Source: Otis tarda (Eukaryota > Chordata > Aves > Otidiformes > Otididae). Taken from it: a stretch of DNA of 64,000 nucleotides. Of this stretch, positions 24,501 through 39,500 are shown one piece after another (the first letter of the stretch is position 1; each line of letters starts with the position of its first letter). Under the pieces are notes generated by a model, which worked only from the letters and a program-made list of their open reading frames with translations, searched no databases and had not been told where the DNA came from. The translations under genes and the position numbers were made by a program. The stretch covers positions 196,801,553 to 196,865,552 of the forward strand of contig CM048552.1 in NCBI GenBank assembly GCA_026413225.1, written 5' to 3'.

Positions 24501-27500
24501 GCCATGGGAGCCCTGATGGATCTCTGAGGTGTAGTAGACAGCACTGTGTTTCTTCCCTTGGCACATGTTGCGTTAGGATTTGTAGTATTTCATCTGAGCT
24601 TTTTACAGACTCCTGAGTTAACGCTTTCCAGTAGTACATGGTGAACTGTCAGCAGGCAGGTGAGCTCTGAGGATTTGATTGATTTATTTATTGGAAGCAA
24701 TATTTACTGAATGAGTGCCATATGGATGATAGGCCATGCTCTTTTGTGTGCTCGCCTCTCTGTTTACTCTGCAGTACTTTCTAAGTTTTAGTGTAGATCT
24801 TCTGGAGTATCCAAAAATCCCGTTGCAGTCGCTCTGGTAGTCTTTGTGCTGTCACTTTTTCATGTTCATAAGTGAACTGGTAGTTAAATGAGACCTCATG
24901 CAACAGAACATGTCCTCCTGATCTTGTTCTCTAGCCAAACTTTCTGTCCTATTATCCCTGATATTTTTTCCCCTTTGCAGCACCTGGATCTTTTGTTATG
25001 TTCTGAGGGAGTGGCTGGTTATTTCTTCCTTTTTGCGAAGAAACTAGAGGAAGTAGCTTTAGCTACAGTCAAGATGTGTCCCGAGATGTTTCAGTCCAAG
25101 TAAGGTTTAATGAGTGGCTTTTTGTTCTGCAGGAAGAACAAGCAGAAAAGCGTCCAGCATCAAAAGACAGCAGCATTTGTTATCAACCAACTTGATGAGC
25201 CATATGTGGACAGATTCTCTAAATCACCATGAAAAGTCTTTGAACCTTTATTTATTACATAAATATTTTAATAATAAAAATAATTAAATATTAAATATTT
25301 ATTAATATTTACAAGTCCAGTATGTTGAAGATGCGAGTTCCTCACCATTAAACTTTCCCACAACTAACAGACATGTTTTTAAATGGCATGTTTTTCAAAA
25401 CAAAATGTCCTTAAAGGGCTCTATTCAAAAGCTTGGCTTATTAATATCTTGATGGGAGTTCACGTCAGTTACATTACTGGCTGCTGTGTTGTTAAAGTGT
25501 TGCTGGCAGAAAATTAGCTCTTCATCATAGGTAGTTCCATATTAAATCTCAAGTGGCAAATACCAATCAAACCTGACCAACATTACAAAAAAAAAAAAAC
25601 TTAAAACTTTGTTTGAGGAATCCAGTGACCTAAGGCATAAGAGGAGGTCAGCTTGCTGGGCAGTTTGACTTCCTCCATTACCCTGATGACCTTTGCAGCA
25701 GCAAAATTCTTCTCACAGAAAACAGCGCCTAATACTTTGTATTGGAATTTACTAGGAGATTTTTATCCATGGAGTTTTGCAAGGAGATTTTATCCTAATA
25801 TTTGAGGAAATGCTTGTTGCAAGCAGGGCCAGTAAACAAGTAAGGAGACAACTGATCTTGGAAGAGTCCAAAGCCAAACGCAAAGAAGGGTGCCTGATTA
25901 ACGAAGCAGATCCCTACCACCGGCTTCCAGTTCTCACCACTGCGCAATGGTTCATGTCTGCAGGTCACTGCAGCTCTGCCTGGAATGTTTGTTCCCCACC
26001 AGCTGACACCTCTGCTCTCCTGCCATCATACCTCACAGCTGTGTGGAATAGCTAAATAAAGACGGTCACTCTATTTTCATCTGTCTAGAGTAGAAGTAAA
26101 TGGATTTAGTAGTAGTGTCCTGAGCCATAAGACACTCAGCTTTGAGTGACCTTAATATTCAAGGCAGGTATTGACTGCCAGTCACAACTGCAAATTCATG
26201 AAGAGTGTCCTTTTTTTTCAAAAAGAAATGGTAACTCCTTAATTACCTGAAAAATTGTTAGGAGAATGAATTGTATGTTGTTGGGTTTTGGTTGGGTGAG
26301 TTTTTTTTTGTTTTGGGTTTTTACTTTAAATATACTGATAGCTTCTCATATTACCTGCAGAATACCTAATCTTGTGCAGGGTGTATAAGACCACTTGGTC
26401 TGACATAGATAGCAGCACTCTGTCAACACCAGCTGATTATCCTGTTTGTCTCTCCTATCTCTTGCAAGTATCCTAGTAGGGTCTTAACTACAGAACCACT
26501 GGAGTTACTCCTAACACAAAGCCCTTTCACATATCTTCACATTACACATACTTGAGTGTAATGTTACTCTGAGCTTGACCTGGCCAGCCTGAGTGTACAT
26601 ACCCCTCCTTCAAATGTAAATGTGATTAATTAGCAGTGTGGACAAAAGCTAGCTCCACTCAGATGCTTCTGAGTTTCCATGCCTTTCTGCCGATTCTGTT
26701 TTTTCTTATTCCCTAATGTGCCAGAAGGAGCACAGCTCACTGACTCATCCAAGTAAGAGCTCTCTTTGTCTTTCAAGAAGAAATCAGGCTTTCTTTTGGC
26801 TATGTCTGATAGCTTATAGGCAATATTGGAAACAATTTATGCACGGCACTTCCAAACTACTGAGCAATAAAGCTGTTACTATTATGATAAAGTAGAATTT
26901 TTGTGAAAGAACTGAATGAAGAAAGTCCACCAATAATTGGAGCAAGCAGCTAGGAAAGCATGTAGAAGTAATGCCAGGGTTTAAAATCCATCAAAATGCA
27001 AATAGAATGAGCAGTGGCAATGGTGATTAAATAGCTGAAGAAAATCAAGTTACATTACATTTCTTTGGGCCATTATAGTAAATTGAAAGTGAACAGTGCT
27101 TCTCAGGGAATAGGGCTTTTCAGGGACGACAGACCTGGTACATTGCTGCAGCTGAACGCTAACTTTATATGCAGAAAAAGCCTTTTATTATTTGGGCTGA
27201 TATATTGAGGTTCTTACTGTGAACACAGGTGTGAGACTATGAGGTTAAGATCTGGCAACACTTCCTCTTGTGTGCTAACCAAGTGTAACTCTTGGTTTTG
27301 AAAACATTTAAATGTGCAGGTCACATTTAAAATGTGACCATTAGGAGACCTTTGGCATCACTTTTAATAATATTTTGTAGAGGCGGAGATAAGGAGTCAT
27401 CTGTAGGATTTTGTGGATTCCAGAAGTCAGCTGCCTTCATAGCTGTGTTTTTGAACTGTGGAAGTGGTAGCACAGAACTTTCTGTTCCCAGAATATACTG

Positions 27501-30500
27501 CAGAAATCTTTTCAGTTGTCATAGCTTAATTCATTGCTAAATGTAACTCAGTACCCAAGGAGTATCTTGCATTGATTATGCTAATTTCTGCTGTAGCCCT
27601 GTTTGTATTTATGCATGTACTCTCCACATTGAGGCTGCAAAAACCTTGGCTAAATAAAAAACTTCTTTATTATTGTGATAAGATAATATTTTCTGGGCAG
27701 CAAGCCTCTGGCTGCTCTAGATTGCTTGTTATAGTGAAAGAATTGTGTTAGTATTGTTTTAGCCATACAACAAATCATAACAATGGCTGGTAAATAATAA
27801 AAAAAGGTCTACAGTGCAGCTTGAACTGCCTTATTTGAAATACTAAGTCATTTTACCTGTCCCTGTGATAATGCTGCTTTGAATGCTGCAGCAGTGGGCA
27901 TGGCGATCACGAAGACAGGAACAGAGCATCCCCCTTGCAGCAAGGTCTCTCTTCCCTGGCTGCATTTTCTTCCTCCTTTCTCCTCCCATCCCAGACTTCT
28001 CTCCCCCCGCCCCACTCCCTGCAGTGCCTTTGAAGGCATCATCTTGTGATCACTTAAAGTAGCAAAGTAGCTCAACTCCAGTGATGTTTCTGTGCAGTGT
28101 GTGTGAGGAGTTTGGGCTCTAGCTCCTGTGTCTGTGGAGACAGCTGCACTGCTTTAAGACATCAGTGGCCCTGGCAGGGTTTCTTTTTCCTCTCATGACT
28201 GACTGCGCGTAACCCAGGACAGTGAGAGGCCGAGGCGTTCACTGCTGTTCGCCCTTCGTCACTGCAATTCCCTGCTGTTTGTGGTCACTCAAATTTGTCT
28301 TCATTGGTAGCTCAAACCTGATCTGAAGTGTCTGGGAAGGCAAGGGCTCTGCTTGCTTTTGCTATGTTTGTCTGCCGTAGGGGAGTGGGTAGGTGGATAA
28401 GAGGTAACTTCATACACCCCTGCAGCAAGGGTTGTCTGCCACAGGTTGTGCCTCTGAGACACACCTGGTGTTAGACCTGGGCAATGGTGCACCCACACTG
28501 CAGACCAGCTCCGGGCAGAGCGACAGCTGCGGCACACAGTGTGGCAACGCATGCTTCTTTAGGCCAGCGCAGCACGAAGGCCTGCAGAGCCGCATCTCCT
28601 GCCTCGCTCTTCAATAGAGCGTAGAAAGTTATTTTCCAAATTACTTAGTAGTGCATGAGGGGAAACGTGTCCTATTCCTGGAGATGTGGAGTAAAAAAAT
28701 ACATCAATCTAGCACCGTATGAAGATAAAACAATTCTAGATTCGTATGACTCAAATTTCTGCAGAGGACGTTCATTCCAGCTGGTGGCAAGTCATGTGTG
28801 CAATTCCTAGGCCCCCATAGCCTTTCAGCAGGGACCTGGCAGCACCTTCCTGCATTGGCTTTTGGCTACATGATGCTATCAACTCAGTAGTCTTGAGTCA
28901 TTTGTCTAAAAATGACTCCCTGCTGCTTAGGGAGGAAAGCACCTAGTGGGTGCCTGCCAGTCAGGAAATAAGAAATAGCTCAGTGTGGAAAGGTCACAGA
29001 ATTACAGCTTTTAGAGAACAGTGGAGAGGTGCTAAGGTCTTCATGCTCTGGCGCTGCCCTGTAAGAGAAATCAAACAAGTATTTGCTCAAGGAAATTCAC
29101 TCATTGTCCCGTTTGTATCAGTAAGTAATGTTTCTGCCGTCTTCTTGTGAGTAATTGAAGTCTGCATTTGCAAAAGGGAATTACGTTACTATAAATCTAA
29201 GTTATGCTTTCAATTAAATGCCATTCTCTGAACAACGGAAAGATTTGGGATAATGTCAGTGGAGCTTCCCTTTGCAGATAGGGTAGTGCCTGTGGGGAGT
29301 TTCTGTTGAGTTTCGGTACTGGTAACTTCTGGAAATACATATATGTGTGTGTATATGCATGTATGTATGTAAATTTTTTTAACCCTTTTTTTTTTTTAAC
29401 CCTTTTCCTTAAAAACTGAGAGAAGTTAAGGCAGTACATCTGGTGAAGGGATGCAATTGCACATTTATCACTCCTTCTTCCCACCCATAAGGAATGTCAG
29501 CCAAAATGTGAATGTTACTCTTGAGATTCGTGGAAAGGCTGTAATACTTGAAGTATGACTCCTGCTAGGGGCCGTTGTGGAAGGGGTCAGGGGGAAATAA
29601 ACATACCACATCAGTAACAAGATCAGTTATTTTCATTTTTTATACTTCTACATTACTTGCAGTTGAATTTCTTCTTCTGCAGGGAGTGTATCTGGCTTTG
29701 ATTGGAATATGCCTTTTAGGGGAGTACGGAGATGTGGTGTGTGGGTTTTGTGGAATGGTGGGCTGTTTTTCTTCCAAGGTTGAAGGTAAATGTGTCTTCT
29801 TTTAGTCTGTCTCTTGCAAGGTCTTCGCAGATCATCCCCCTCTTTGCCTCAGAATAGAGATTTGGGTTTTTTCCTGTTATGCAGTGATTTGGAATGTGCT
29901 CAAACACTTCATAGGAATCCTGAAAATAAGCATGAAACTGAAAGCAAACCAGCTCCCTAAACATACTTGTTCTTCCAACATGTTCTGGGAGGTTTCCTTA
30001 AGGCAGCTTTCAGAATTCTCCAAAGTTTTCTGAAAGTTGCACCTCTGTCAGTTTGTACTCCAAGAAGAATGTTTCCAATAAATGACATTTTCCCCCCAGT
30101 CTCATTTGTTTTACTACTAGTGATGTCCCCATATCTGCAGGATTGTTTCCTGTCATAATCTGTAGGCTTCCGCCTCTTTAATTCTTGTGACATAGGTGAG
30201 ATGAAAGATAACTGATGACAATGTAAGGAAGAGTATCCAGACAGAGGTATAACAAATAACTGAGGTCATGAAGGAAAAAGTGTCTTTGCTGCCAGAGGTG
30301 ATGCTATGTACCTAAATCAAAACTACGACAACTTTTTCCTTTGTTAACGTCAAACCTGGAATTTTTGCTTGTCCTCTAAGGTGACCAAATTAAAAAGTAC
30401 ATTTGAATCCAGCCTAATAAAAGGCTGTATCGTGTATTTCGGAGGTAGTATTCTGTAGGAAATGAAACCGCATGCTTAGTTTTGTGTGCTTCATATTGCA

Positions 30501-33500
30501 GTGACCCCAAAGCATTGGCAGGTCCAACGTGTAAGCTGCCCAGTGGTGCAGGCTCAGCTAGGGGAGCATATTCATCCCGTACGTCCCTGGACAAGATGCA
30601 GCAGCATGAAGTTCAGTGTAGGCCCATTTACTTCTCTTCACAGGCAGGCTTTGCTGAGCTCCTTCCTTAGGCCAATTTTGGAAACCCTGAGGTAGCCAAG
30701 GTAAAGCTCTCTACTGCAGTCACACAGATAGGATTAGTTCACACTTTCTCGGTGCTCTAACGCTGAGATGCTGAATCCTTTGAAATTATGAGGCCATTAT
30801 AGAAACTCACTGAGTGCGTGAGCATGTGAGTGCCTGCTTCTGAGCTCTCTGCAATCAACTGAACTGCAGCTTTCACTGTCTAGTCATTTTTTATCCTTTC
30901 CTAGCAACATCTTGCTAGAACTTTGTAAGTCTCCACAAGAAACCAGAAACTTAATATTAAGAAGCCAATCCTAAGAATATTTTTGCTCATTTTTCCTTCT
31001 GTGGCTGACCAATAGACTGATATGGGGATGTATTTTAAAATCCTCAAAAGAACAGCTGTTTTTTACAATGCTTACATTTCTGAAATATGGACAGGTTTGT
31101 GCTGACTGTAGTGAAGAACGCACTAACTTGTGCTCATGCATCTAATCTAGTGTATAGTGCTATTACATCCTGAGGTTAACATATAAATCATATGCAGTGC
31201 TTACAAAAAAATCAATAAGCAAAAAGGCAGCACTGCTTTCCTCTCATTGCATCTCCCAGATAAGAAACCGTGTTTTATAAATGTTCAAACTGAAAATTGT
31301 ATTAATTTAGCAGAAGCTGACAGCAATATGTATGTAGTTAGAAGCAGCAAAGGAGAAAAGCAATAGAGAGCTAAGCTTGTAACTACAGGCCAGGGATGGT
31401 AGGACACAATGGTAGTATCTTGTTTTGTGTGGTTTTTTTTTTCTTGAACCAGAGTTCAAAAGCTAGAATTGATTTTTTTTTTTTTGATAGTATAAAGCTG
31501 CTTGTTGCATTGTCAGCTAGCAAATACTTAAAGGTCTGTTTTATGTAGAGATTAAATATTAACTTATTTAATCGAGAACTTCGCTTTGTAGTATAAAGAT
31601 CCTGTAAAATTGTTGATTTGCCTTTTGCTGAGTGAGTTTGGACAAGTAGTAGAATTGCTGTTCATTTAATCTGGCTGACAGTGGGGATGACAACAGCGAA
31701 AGGGATAGAAACAGAAACAACTTGCATTAATTTCTGAGGCAGAAGAGAACTGGCCATCTTTTGTTGCTATTTCATTTGAGAGTGGTAAGACAGGATGAAA
31801 ATTACAAGTGTTTCAGTGTTGGCTTTTAGCTCAAACTGCAAGAGTTTGCAAAACTAAAATTATTCTGCACAGCCTAATAACTGCGTTCTGACCTAAGGGA
31901 CCTAGGTAAGAAAGCTGTGAAGCTTTAATTAATTTTTATGAAGTTTATTTAGGGATCTTTTTGATGAAGTCTCACAGGTGATATAATCTTAAGCTTTTTC
32001 TTCTGCATGTAAAGATTGTTCATTATTTTGAGTCTTCAAACATCAAATTTGGTTCACAACTTTTTTTTTTTTTACCAAGAACAGAAATGAGGCTACAGAT
32101 GATGGAGCCAGAATTCCTTACAAAAAATTTCCTGTAGTTTTATAGATAACTATGTTCTCCCATCCCATTAGAGGATAATTAAGAACTTTTTTGTATTTCT
32201 TGTCTCAGGAAATATATGTTTGTCCAGCTGTGTGTGAACGTGTTTACTTAAGATATATGAGGAGCCAAAGACAAAGCTTAACCTAAAGTACTTTTAGTAT
32301 GTTTTTGAAGTTGAGCAAACAACCCTACTCAGCAAGCTTGTTTTAATTTCCACCTTCGTAATGATTTTATCTTCTCCTTGTGCTGTTGAAAAAGTTGTAA
32401 CTGGAGAAATAACATATATTATTAAAATTTCAAGCAAAAACACTCATAGGATTTGCTTTTAAAATAATGACTTCTGTAGCATGCAGTGAAGTAGTACTGA
32501 CTCTGTATCATGACACAACTGGACCTGTTCTTATGTTTGCATGCATACTTTGCGTGTAATCGTGTGCTTCAGGTCTGTTTCTCTGTATGGATTGTGTCCC
32601 TGTTTCAGACAGAAACACAGGAGGAGGATGTGCAAGTATGCATAACTAATGTGAAGTTAACCTGTTCATTAGGATTGGCCTCCTTTACTTTGAAGCCACC
32701 TTTTTCTATTCTAAATGGTAATTTCTTTCTTTTTTAAGTTGGAGGAACCGGAACCTTTTCTATTAACTCCGTAGAGGCTTCCATGGATAGATAGAGGGTG
32801 CCAAGTCGATATTTTAAGGAAGGTGGAGGGGGAGAAAGAGAAAAACAAACCACAAACCCCAAAAACCCCAAATATCTGAACAAAAAGGCATCATCTATAC
32901 ATTGAGATATCACCTCATTATGTCTCTTGTTGGCTATAAAAAAGAGGCACAGTTGCATAATATAGTTGCAAACCCTTTTGCTATAGATATGTACAGCTAA
33001 GTGAGACACATGCCACTTCTGTGACCAGAGTAACCCTTCAGAAGCCAGTCTGCAATGCTACTGAAACCCCTGTAGACTTAAGACTCTAGCGTGCATCAGG
33101 AAAAAGATCTTTTGAACTAGCGCATACACAAGTGACTGCAAAAATGTCAGAGCTGAGGGAGAGGAGACAGCGTGGAGTGAGGTGAACTGCAGTAGGCAGG
33201 GTGTGCTCTGTTAACCTTCTGCTCATGCTGATGACCAGAAGCTTAAAGTCACTGCATAAGATGAAGAGTCAGGAAAAGATCCTTTCCTCACCGAATTTCA
33301 GGAATTCAGTGTTTAAGGAAGAGATCCAGCAAGGAGAGTGATACAAAAAAAAGCGACCTAATAAGTACAGCAGCTCTCTGTTCAGCATCTTACCTGGACT
33401 GATGAATGAGGGATATGATTTAGCTGAGAAGTATTGGTGATGGTTGGACTGGATGATCTTTTAGGTCTTTTCCAATCTTGATAATTCTGTGATTCTATGA

Positions 33501-36500
33501 AGTGTGAAGGCTTTGGGAGATGCCTGAGGGCAGGCAGTATACAAAGTAGATTTGAACAACAGAAATTGCTATTGGCATAAAAGGAGATGAGGATGTAGGA
33601 GAGAAGAAGTGGAGAGGTTTTAACTGTGCCTGAAGAATTCAAGTCAGGGGGAAAAGTCAAAAATAGCATGTCATGGGAAGAGCAAAGTGGTGGGGAAAAC
33701 TAAGGGAAGTAGGTTACATGTAACAGTTTCACGGGGACTTCTGTAAGAACTTTTATTTAATTTTCTGCTTTGCAGTGGCATACTTATTGGCATAGTTGTT
33801 GGCATGCCTCAGAAAACTTTGCTAGGTGACTATCTGAAGGGGGGAGCATGCATAAATTATGATCTAACTAGCATCTGTGAAAAGGAGCATGTGCGTAACT
33901 GAGTCTCCTCAGCGCTTCTACTGACTCACCAAGCCTCAAGGGTTGGCAGGAGGAATACTAACTCCTATTTTACCCTGGAGGGGGGTAGGAAAGCTCTACT
34001 AACACCTGAGATACATTTCGGAACAAGTCAACTATCTCATATATCCTCACTTCTAGCCAAAGTTTTGATTCAATATGGATTTACTTACCATATATCTTTT
34101 TCTTTTCTCTTCCAGTTACTATTTCTTCAACTGCAGAAAAAGGTAATTTTTTAAAAAAAATTTTTTGAAGGTGTGAATAGTTTTGTTGCATGCAAGTCTT
34201 AATGGACGTGGAATTTAAATGTACTTCTTTATGTGTAAGCTCTGTGTACTGAATAGATTAGTGCTAAGAAACAAGCTACATATTGTGAGGTTGAGTCTGT
34301 TTAGCTTCTAGTACCACAAGCTTGGGATGATGACAAGACCTGTGGGTAATGCAACTATGATCTAGGCTTGCAAATATTTCAAAATGGATACCTTCGAAGA
34401 ACAGAAAAAGGAGAAGAGAGAAGGAACTGCAGCAGATCCACAAATCCATTTTCTGTTTGTTCCTGAGCACACCCTGTGACCTGAAAGACATCTGGAAGAG
34501 TAAGAATCGTTGTTCTACTACTTGCTGTTTTCAAAACGGCTTACTAAATTCCTCAGAACTCCATTCTTTAGGACTGGTTAGAATTTTAAATTTCCGAGTC
34601 AAGTGGTTAAGGCCTTGTTTTGACAAACTTGGCTTCATATTGGCTTTGGCAAGTATACGCCACAGTGGGCAGTACTTACTGAGACACAAACTCACCAAAA
34701 AAGTTCCAGCATTCTTGCTCTGCCATTTCTTTTAATTGTGAACAAAACCTAGTCTAAAGGATAATTTGATTCCAGAAGTTCAAAATACAGAATTTTTAAA
34801 TAAAACTTTTTTTTAGAAATACAAATGATTGATGGGATGCTTGTTTGGGAGTTCATTTCAGCTTATGGGGAGACATGAGTGGTAGAGTAAGCATAGACTT
34901 GCATTTTTAGTATCACAGAGGTCTGTCTTCTGACCATGAGAGCATTGGTAAGAGGCTCTCAGCTCTTAAATATTTTTGCAAAAGAACATAAAATTTGGAG
35001 CTAATCTAGCAGTTTTCTTCCTAGTGGAGAACATCCAGGAGAACTCTGTGAAAGGAAGGAACCTTGATGGAATCTCTCCACTTTCATCTTCTAATAAAGA
35101 GGTGAAAAAACCTCCAAAATAAACCATAAGCCATTAAGATGAGAGCTGTGTCTTACCTTGAATTTTTACATCATATTGCACAGCTGGGCTTCATCTAGAC
35201 TTCATAAAATTCTGCAGATTGCTGCTGTGCTTTACTAGTGACCTGTACATGAATGGGTATTACTTCCTAGTTTCTTCCAGAAAGGCAAGATCCAGATCTC
35301 AGCTGAGGAAGCCTGGCAGTCAGTGGTGTTGGTGCTACATAGTCAGATCTCTGGCTCTTAATACAAATATGGTGCCTCTCTGACTGAAGCAGGTACTCTT
35401 AAATCTACCAGAGAAGAAAAATGCTTGATTAATTAATGAGACTGACAGTATTGTTGGAGCCTGACTGTTGGGCTTTTAATAGCTGTCACCTATGTGCTTT
35501 TTGCACCTTCAGTTCTGAAGCATGCCACAGGCATCCTGCATGCATGAATTTCTTTACCATGGAGGTTGATCTTAAAATGAGATGTGAAGTCTTTTTTCAC
35601 TTGAAATGAAAGCTGTCATAAGTTCTTCTAAGCTAACTCGCAGTAGCCAGCAAATAACATCAGAAGAGTCAAAAGACTAAAGTACCAGTGACATTGGTAT
35701 GTAAATCCATAATGTGCATCTTGGCAAGTATATTTTGCTCCATATTTCAGTGTACTGTGTTCAAATCGGTTTACTCCAGTACTTAATTACAACTTTTGAT
35801 TAAATTAGTGGCGATTTCTTCACCCCATTAAGGCTAATTGTTTCTTTGCAATTTCATATTCTTGTCTAGATTCATATCCATTAGGGATAGGAGAATAAAG
35901 TCAACTCTGAATCTCTCTTAATATACTTGTTATACTTACTCTTAATATACTTGTTATAGAGGATTACCTCTCTGTAATCCGACTCTGTCTTGGAAGTCAT
36001 GCTAAGAATGATTCAGAAAGGGATGTTAAGGGCAAATCTTAGGAGGGCTTAGCATATTTTAGGAAGATGCTAAGAGCATTTCTTAAGACATTGTCCTCCT
36101 GAGGGCATAAATTATGGTCTAATACACATCAGTGCCTTTAAAGAGAAGTGACTTCACTTGGTCACAGCATGGCACCAAGAATCCTGGGTTCGCTTAGCTT
36201 AGCCAGGGCTTCCTCATGACTCTGAGTCTGGCTAAACCGGTAGATATTGGGCTTTGAACATTTTGATGTACTTTCCATCTACCTTGTAATTAGAAGAAAA
36301 TGAGCTGAATAGAAATTAAGCTGGTTTAAAATTTTACTGGAAAATGATGCAAGATGCTTCAGGGAGTAGTCTGCAGAGGAGATACTGCTACCCAAAATGG
36401 TGAGTAAATGGACTGCCAAAGTAAAGCCATCAAAATGATATCTTCTCTCCCTCTAATTTCTTGAGGAACAAGGAATCACAGTTAGTATGGTAGCACAGGA

Positions 36501-39500
36501 GTGGGAAAAGAAGCAAGAATTTATTTCAGTGTGGGACCAGTATGGACTACCAATTGCAGGCTCCTTCTCCTCTAGACTGAGCAGTGCTCGTCACTGGAAC
36601 AGCTGTGAAAGCCTTGCTGTTCCTGGAGTTGCCCCGGTTTGGCTGCTGAGGACAGGCCCTTGGCTTTTAATGACGGTGACAGACTGCAAGATGTTCGTTA
36701 TTGCAAAAGTGCAAGGCCACGTTAAGAGCTGCTTCTTTCTAGTAAATACTGGTAGCACTGGCACAGATCTGTACCCTTGCTGCGGCTGGTCTTGGTGCCT
36801 GTTATTCTGTGTGGTTTTGGGGCATTTACAGCCTGTGACAAGACTTTGAGGTTCTGCTGTTTGAAGTATTGTGTATGCACTAAAAATAACCCTTTAAGAG
36901 AATTTGAATTCTGGGGGTGATTTTTATGGACAGAATGGAACTGTTTACTGTGTAAGTTACTTCTGCTGTGTCCTGCCCTGCCTTGTATCTCATTTCCTCT
37001 TTCCTTCTATTTAACTTCTCTCACTCCCCTTCTCCCCGAAGCTCTGATCCGTGCATCTGATTCCACTCCAATTTTGTGTCTCCTTCCTCTTTTCCAAACT
37101 GTTTTCTCATACTTTAACTGCTCAACTGCGTTATGTTTGGATATATATAGTATGTTTTTAATAAAAGACAGTTTCTAGTTATACAGTGCCTAGTACAGTG
37201 ATACGAGTTTTCTCCTATCAGGATTACAATTTTAGGATGGTTTTAGAAAAATATTTTGCTTCTTGCATTTTCAGTCAGCTCCCCAGCTGAAAATTTGCCA
37301 AATCTGTCTGTAAGGTTGGAAGAGTCAGAAGCAAAGGTAAAAGCACAATTCTCTGAAGAAAGCTCAAATACAGTTTATTTGGGTTTTTTACTGCAACAAG
37401 CCATGAAAATCCTGAAGAGGGATAAACTAAGACCACATCTGCTGTGACTGTGCGCAAGTATTTTCTGAGCTGTTGGAGGTTCTCAGGGTTTCAAGCCTAT
37501 TCTGCCATCCATGAACTAAGTCATACGGCTTCCTAAAGGACTCTATGTGCACAGGAAAGCAGGTCAAGTTTCCTTCTTCCTGCAACTGAAGATAATATAA
37601 GTGAAGATAATGTAAATATTTAGTATGAATTCTTTTCTAAGTCTTACTGTTCTGGCACAACTGATCTGTTTCCTCTTGACAAGTGGTAAAAGAAACTATT
37701 AGATGAAGCAAGATTGGAAGAAGCTTCCTGAGTCATAAGGTCTGGGTTTCTGGTCTTTAGGGCAACTGTATCACATAGACCCATTCATAAATTGATTGAG
37801 CTCCCTATTAAAGCCACCTACATTTTGTTGCCACTGTGACTATAATAGCAAGATTCTTCCAGATTATTTTTCTGTCATTTGAAAGAAGATACTCAGACAA
37901 TTTTTAACTCGCAGATAGCTCTCATCTTGGAGTGCAGTCCTCTCCAAACTCCTCGTTTGGTGTTTTTACTGTCATCGATGACCACAGTGCCTTTTACAAT
38001 GGCACAGTACTGTGCTGTTTCCATTAGAAGTAGAAACTAAATTGAATTCTGCAGGTCAGTTATCAAATATTTTACTACAGAATGGAATTGTAGCATCTTC
38101 CTTATCCAAAAAGGTTAGACACTTACATGCCACAGGTGAAGCTGTTTTCAGCTGTGGGGTTTTTTTTGTTTGTTTGAATTTTTTTCCTTTCAAAGTCTGT
38201 TTTGGAATTGTACAAAAAAAAGCATATTATTTCCTTGAGGAATAGCAACTATCACATTTGGTGGTTTGGGGTTTTTTTGGTTTGTGGTTTGGGTTTTTTG
38301 GGGGCGGGGTTGGGGTTTGTTTTTTTTTTGTTGGTGGTGGTTTTTTGGTTTTTGTTTTGGGGTTATTTTTTTTTTGGGAGTACTCCTAGAGTGCTAAATC
38401 TACCCAGGGAAGATTTGATGTAATTGATTTTTATCAGGATTTATCAGGTGATTCATACTTCATACTGTAGTAGTTTAGCCCTCATCAAAGATCAAGGATT
38501 TTATTTCTTTTTCTTTTCAGCTATATTCACCAAAATCTTATTTGTATTTTATTGCAGTTGTCTACCTTGTGGTTTTTCATCTGTCATTTGTCATGTTTGT
38601 ATGGTCCTATTGGAAGACAATTTTCACATCTCCTGCATCCCCCTCTAATGAGGTAAATACCACGTTAGAAAAATGTCAATGCCTTTTTTATAAATAGCTG
38701 AACTGTTTTCAGTGATGAAACTTGTTTGCAGTACTGCATGATTCACCTTTCCCTTCTCATTATCTAAAATAGAACAGCATGACAGTGCATCATGAATGAA
38801 AATTATCAAGTTATTCTTAAAATACTGTATACTTTGTGTAATGCCATTTCCTTATACAGAATGTGCATTTTATTAATCACAAGTTTGACAGTCGTGTACA
38901 CTGCTTTGCTATTAATTAGCTTGCTTGAAACCTAGAATTTCTTAGTGATAAATACCATGACAACACTTTTATATTTTTGTTTTAGGCAGTTTTGACCTTT
39001 GTTTGGATAAGAAAAAGTAGTAATGCTATGTATACTCATAACCTGGAGTTAGTACTAACTCCTCAGACTAATCACTTAGTAATGTCAAGGGTTAAAGTGT
39101 AGTGACAATTGAGAAGTAAATACATAAAGGAGCTTTACATAATGGCAAAAGAATGCATGATTACTGTAAGAAATTTTGTTTTGAAAAAGAACAGTATTAA
39201 TGGTAATAAGCCTGAGATTGATTACCTTGTTTTCTATTTTCTCTAAGGTGTGTGTAAGTAAGGATTAAATAACTCGCACCAAATTTAAAATACTTCCCTT
39301 CCTTGGTTTTGTAAAGCTAAACTGTTTGAGGTTTTGGTTGCTCTATGGGGGCTAAGCTTTTACTTTATTTTTGGCAAGGCCGACTTTCAGTGCTAATGTC
39401 GACCTTAAACATTTTCTAAAAGAGTTAAAACCATGCTTCTAAGGAAAAACAAACACTGCTCTGCGGTGCTTAGTTATGGCTTAGAGATCTGTGTCTTAGA

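Larger units (their letters stand above)
15553..34115 (+). other. ZDHHC20: ZDHHC20 intron 1 (18.6 kb)
   Basis: This is the largest intron. It begins in the CpG island and contains the minisatellite at 15.9-16.1 kb, simple repeats and a small CR1 tail at 33.4 kb. The remaining open frames (for example 17927-18313, 25777-26055) show no recognisable domain and lack supporting splice context. I see no nested gene. Confidence 0.8.
34143..38557 (+). other. ZDHHC20: ZDHHC20 intron 2
   Basis: AT-rich intron with a 24-bp tandem duplication at 35915-35958 and a strongly G/T-rich tract at 38257-38379, close to the acceptor of exon 3. A 120-codon frame at 36487-36849 shows no domain and lacks gene context. 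Confidence 0.8.

Noticed and set aside
36487-36849. 120-codon frame in intron 2
   Set aside because: No domain or conserved pattern. A frame of this length is not rare in a 64-kb window.
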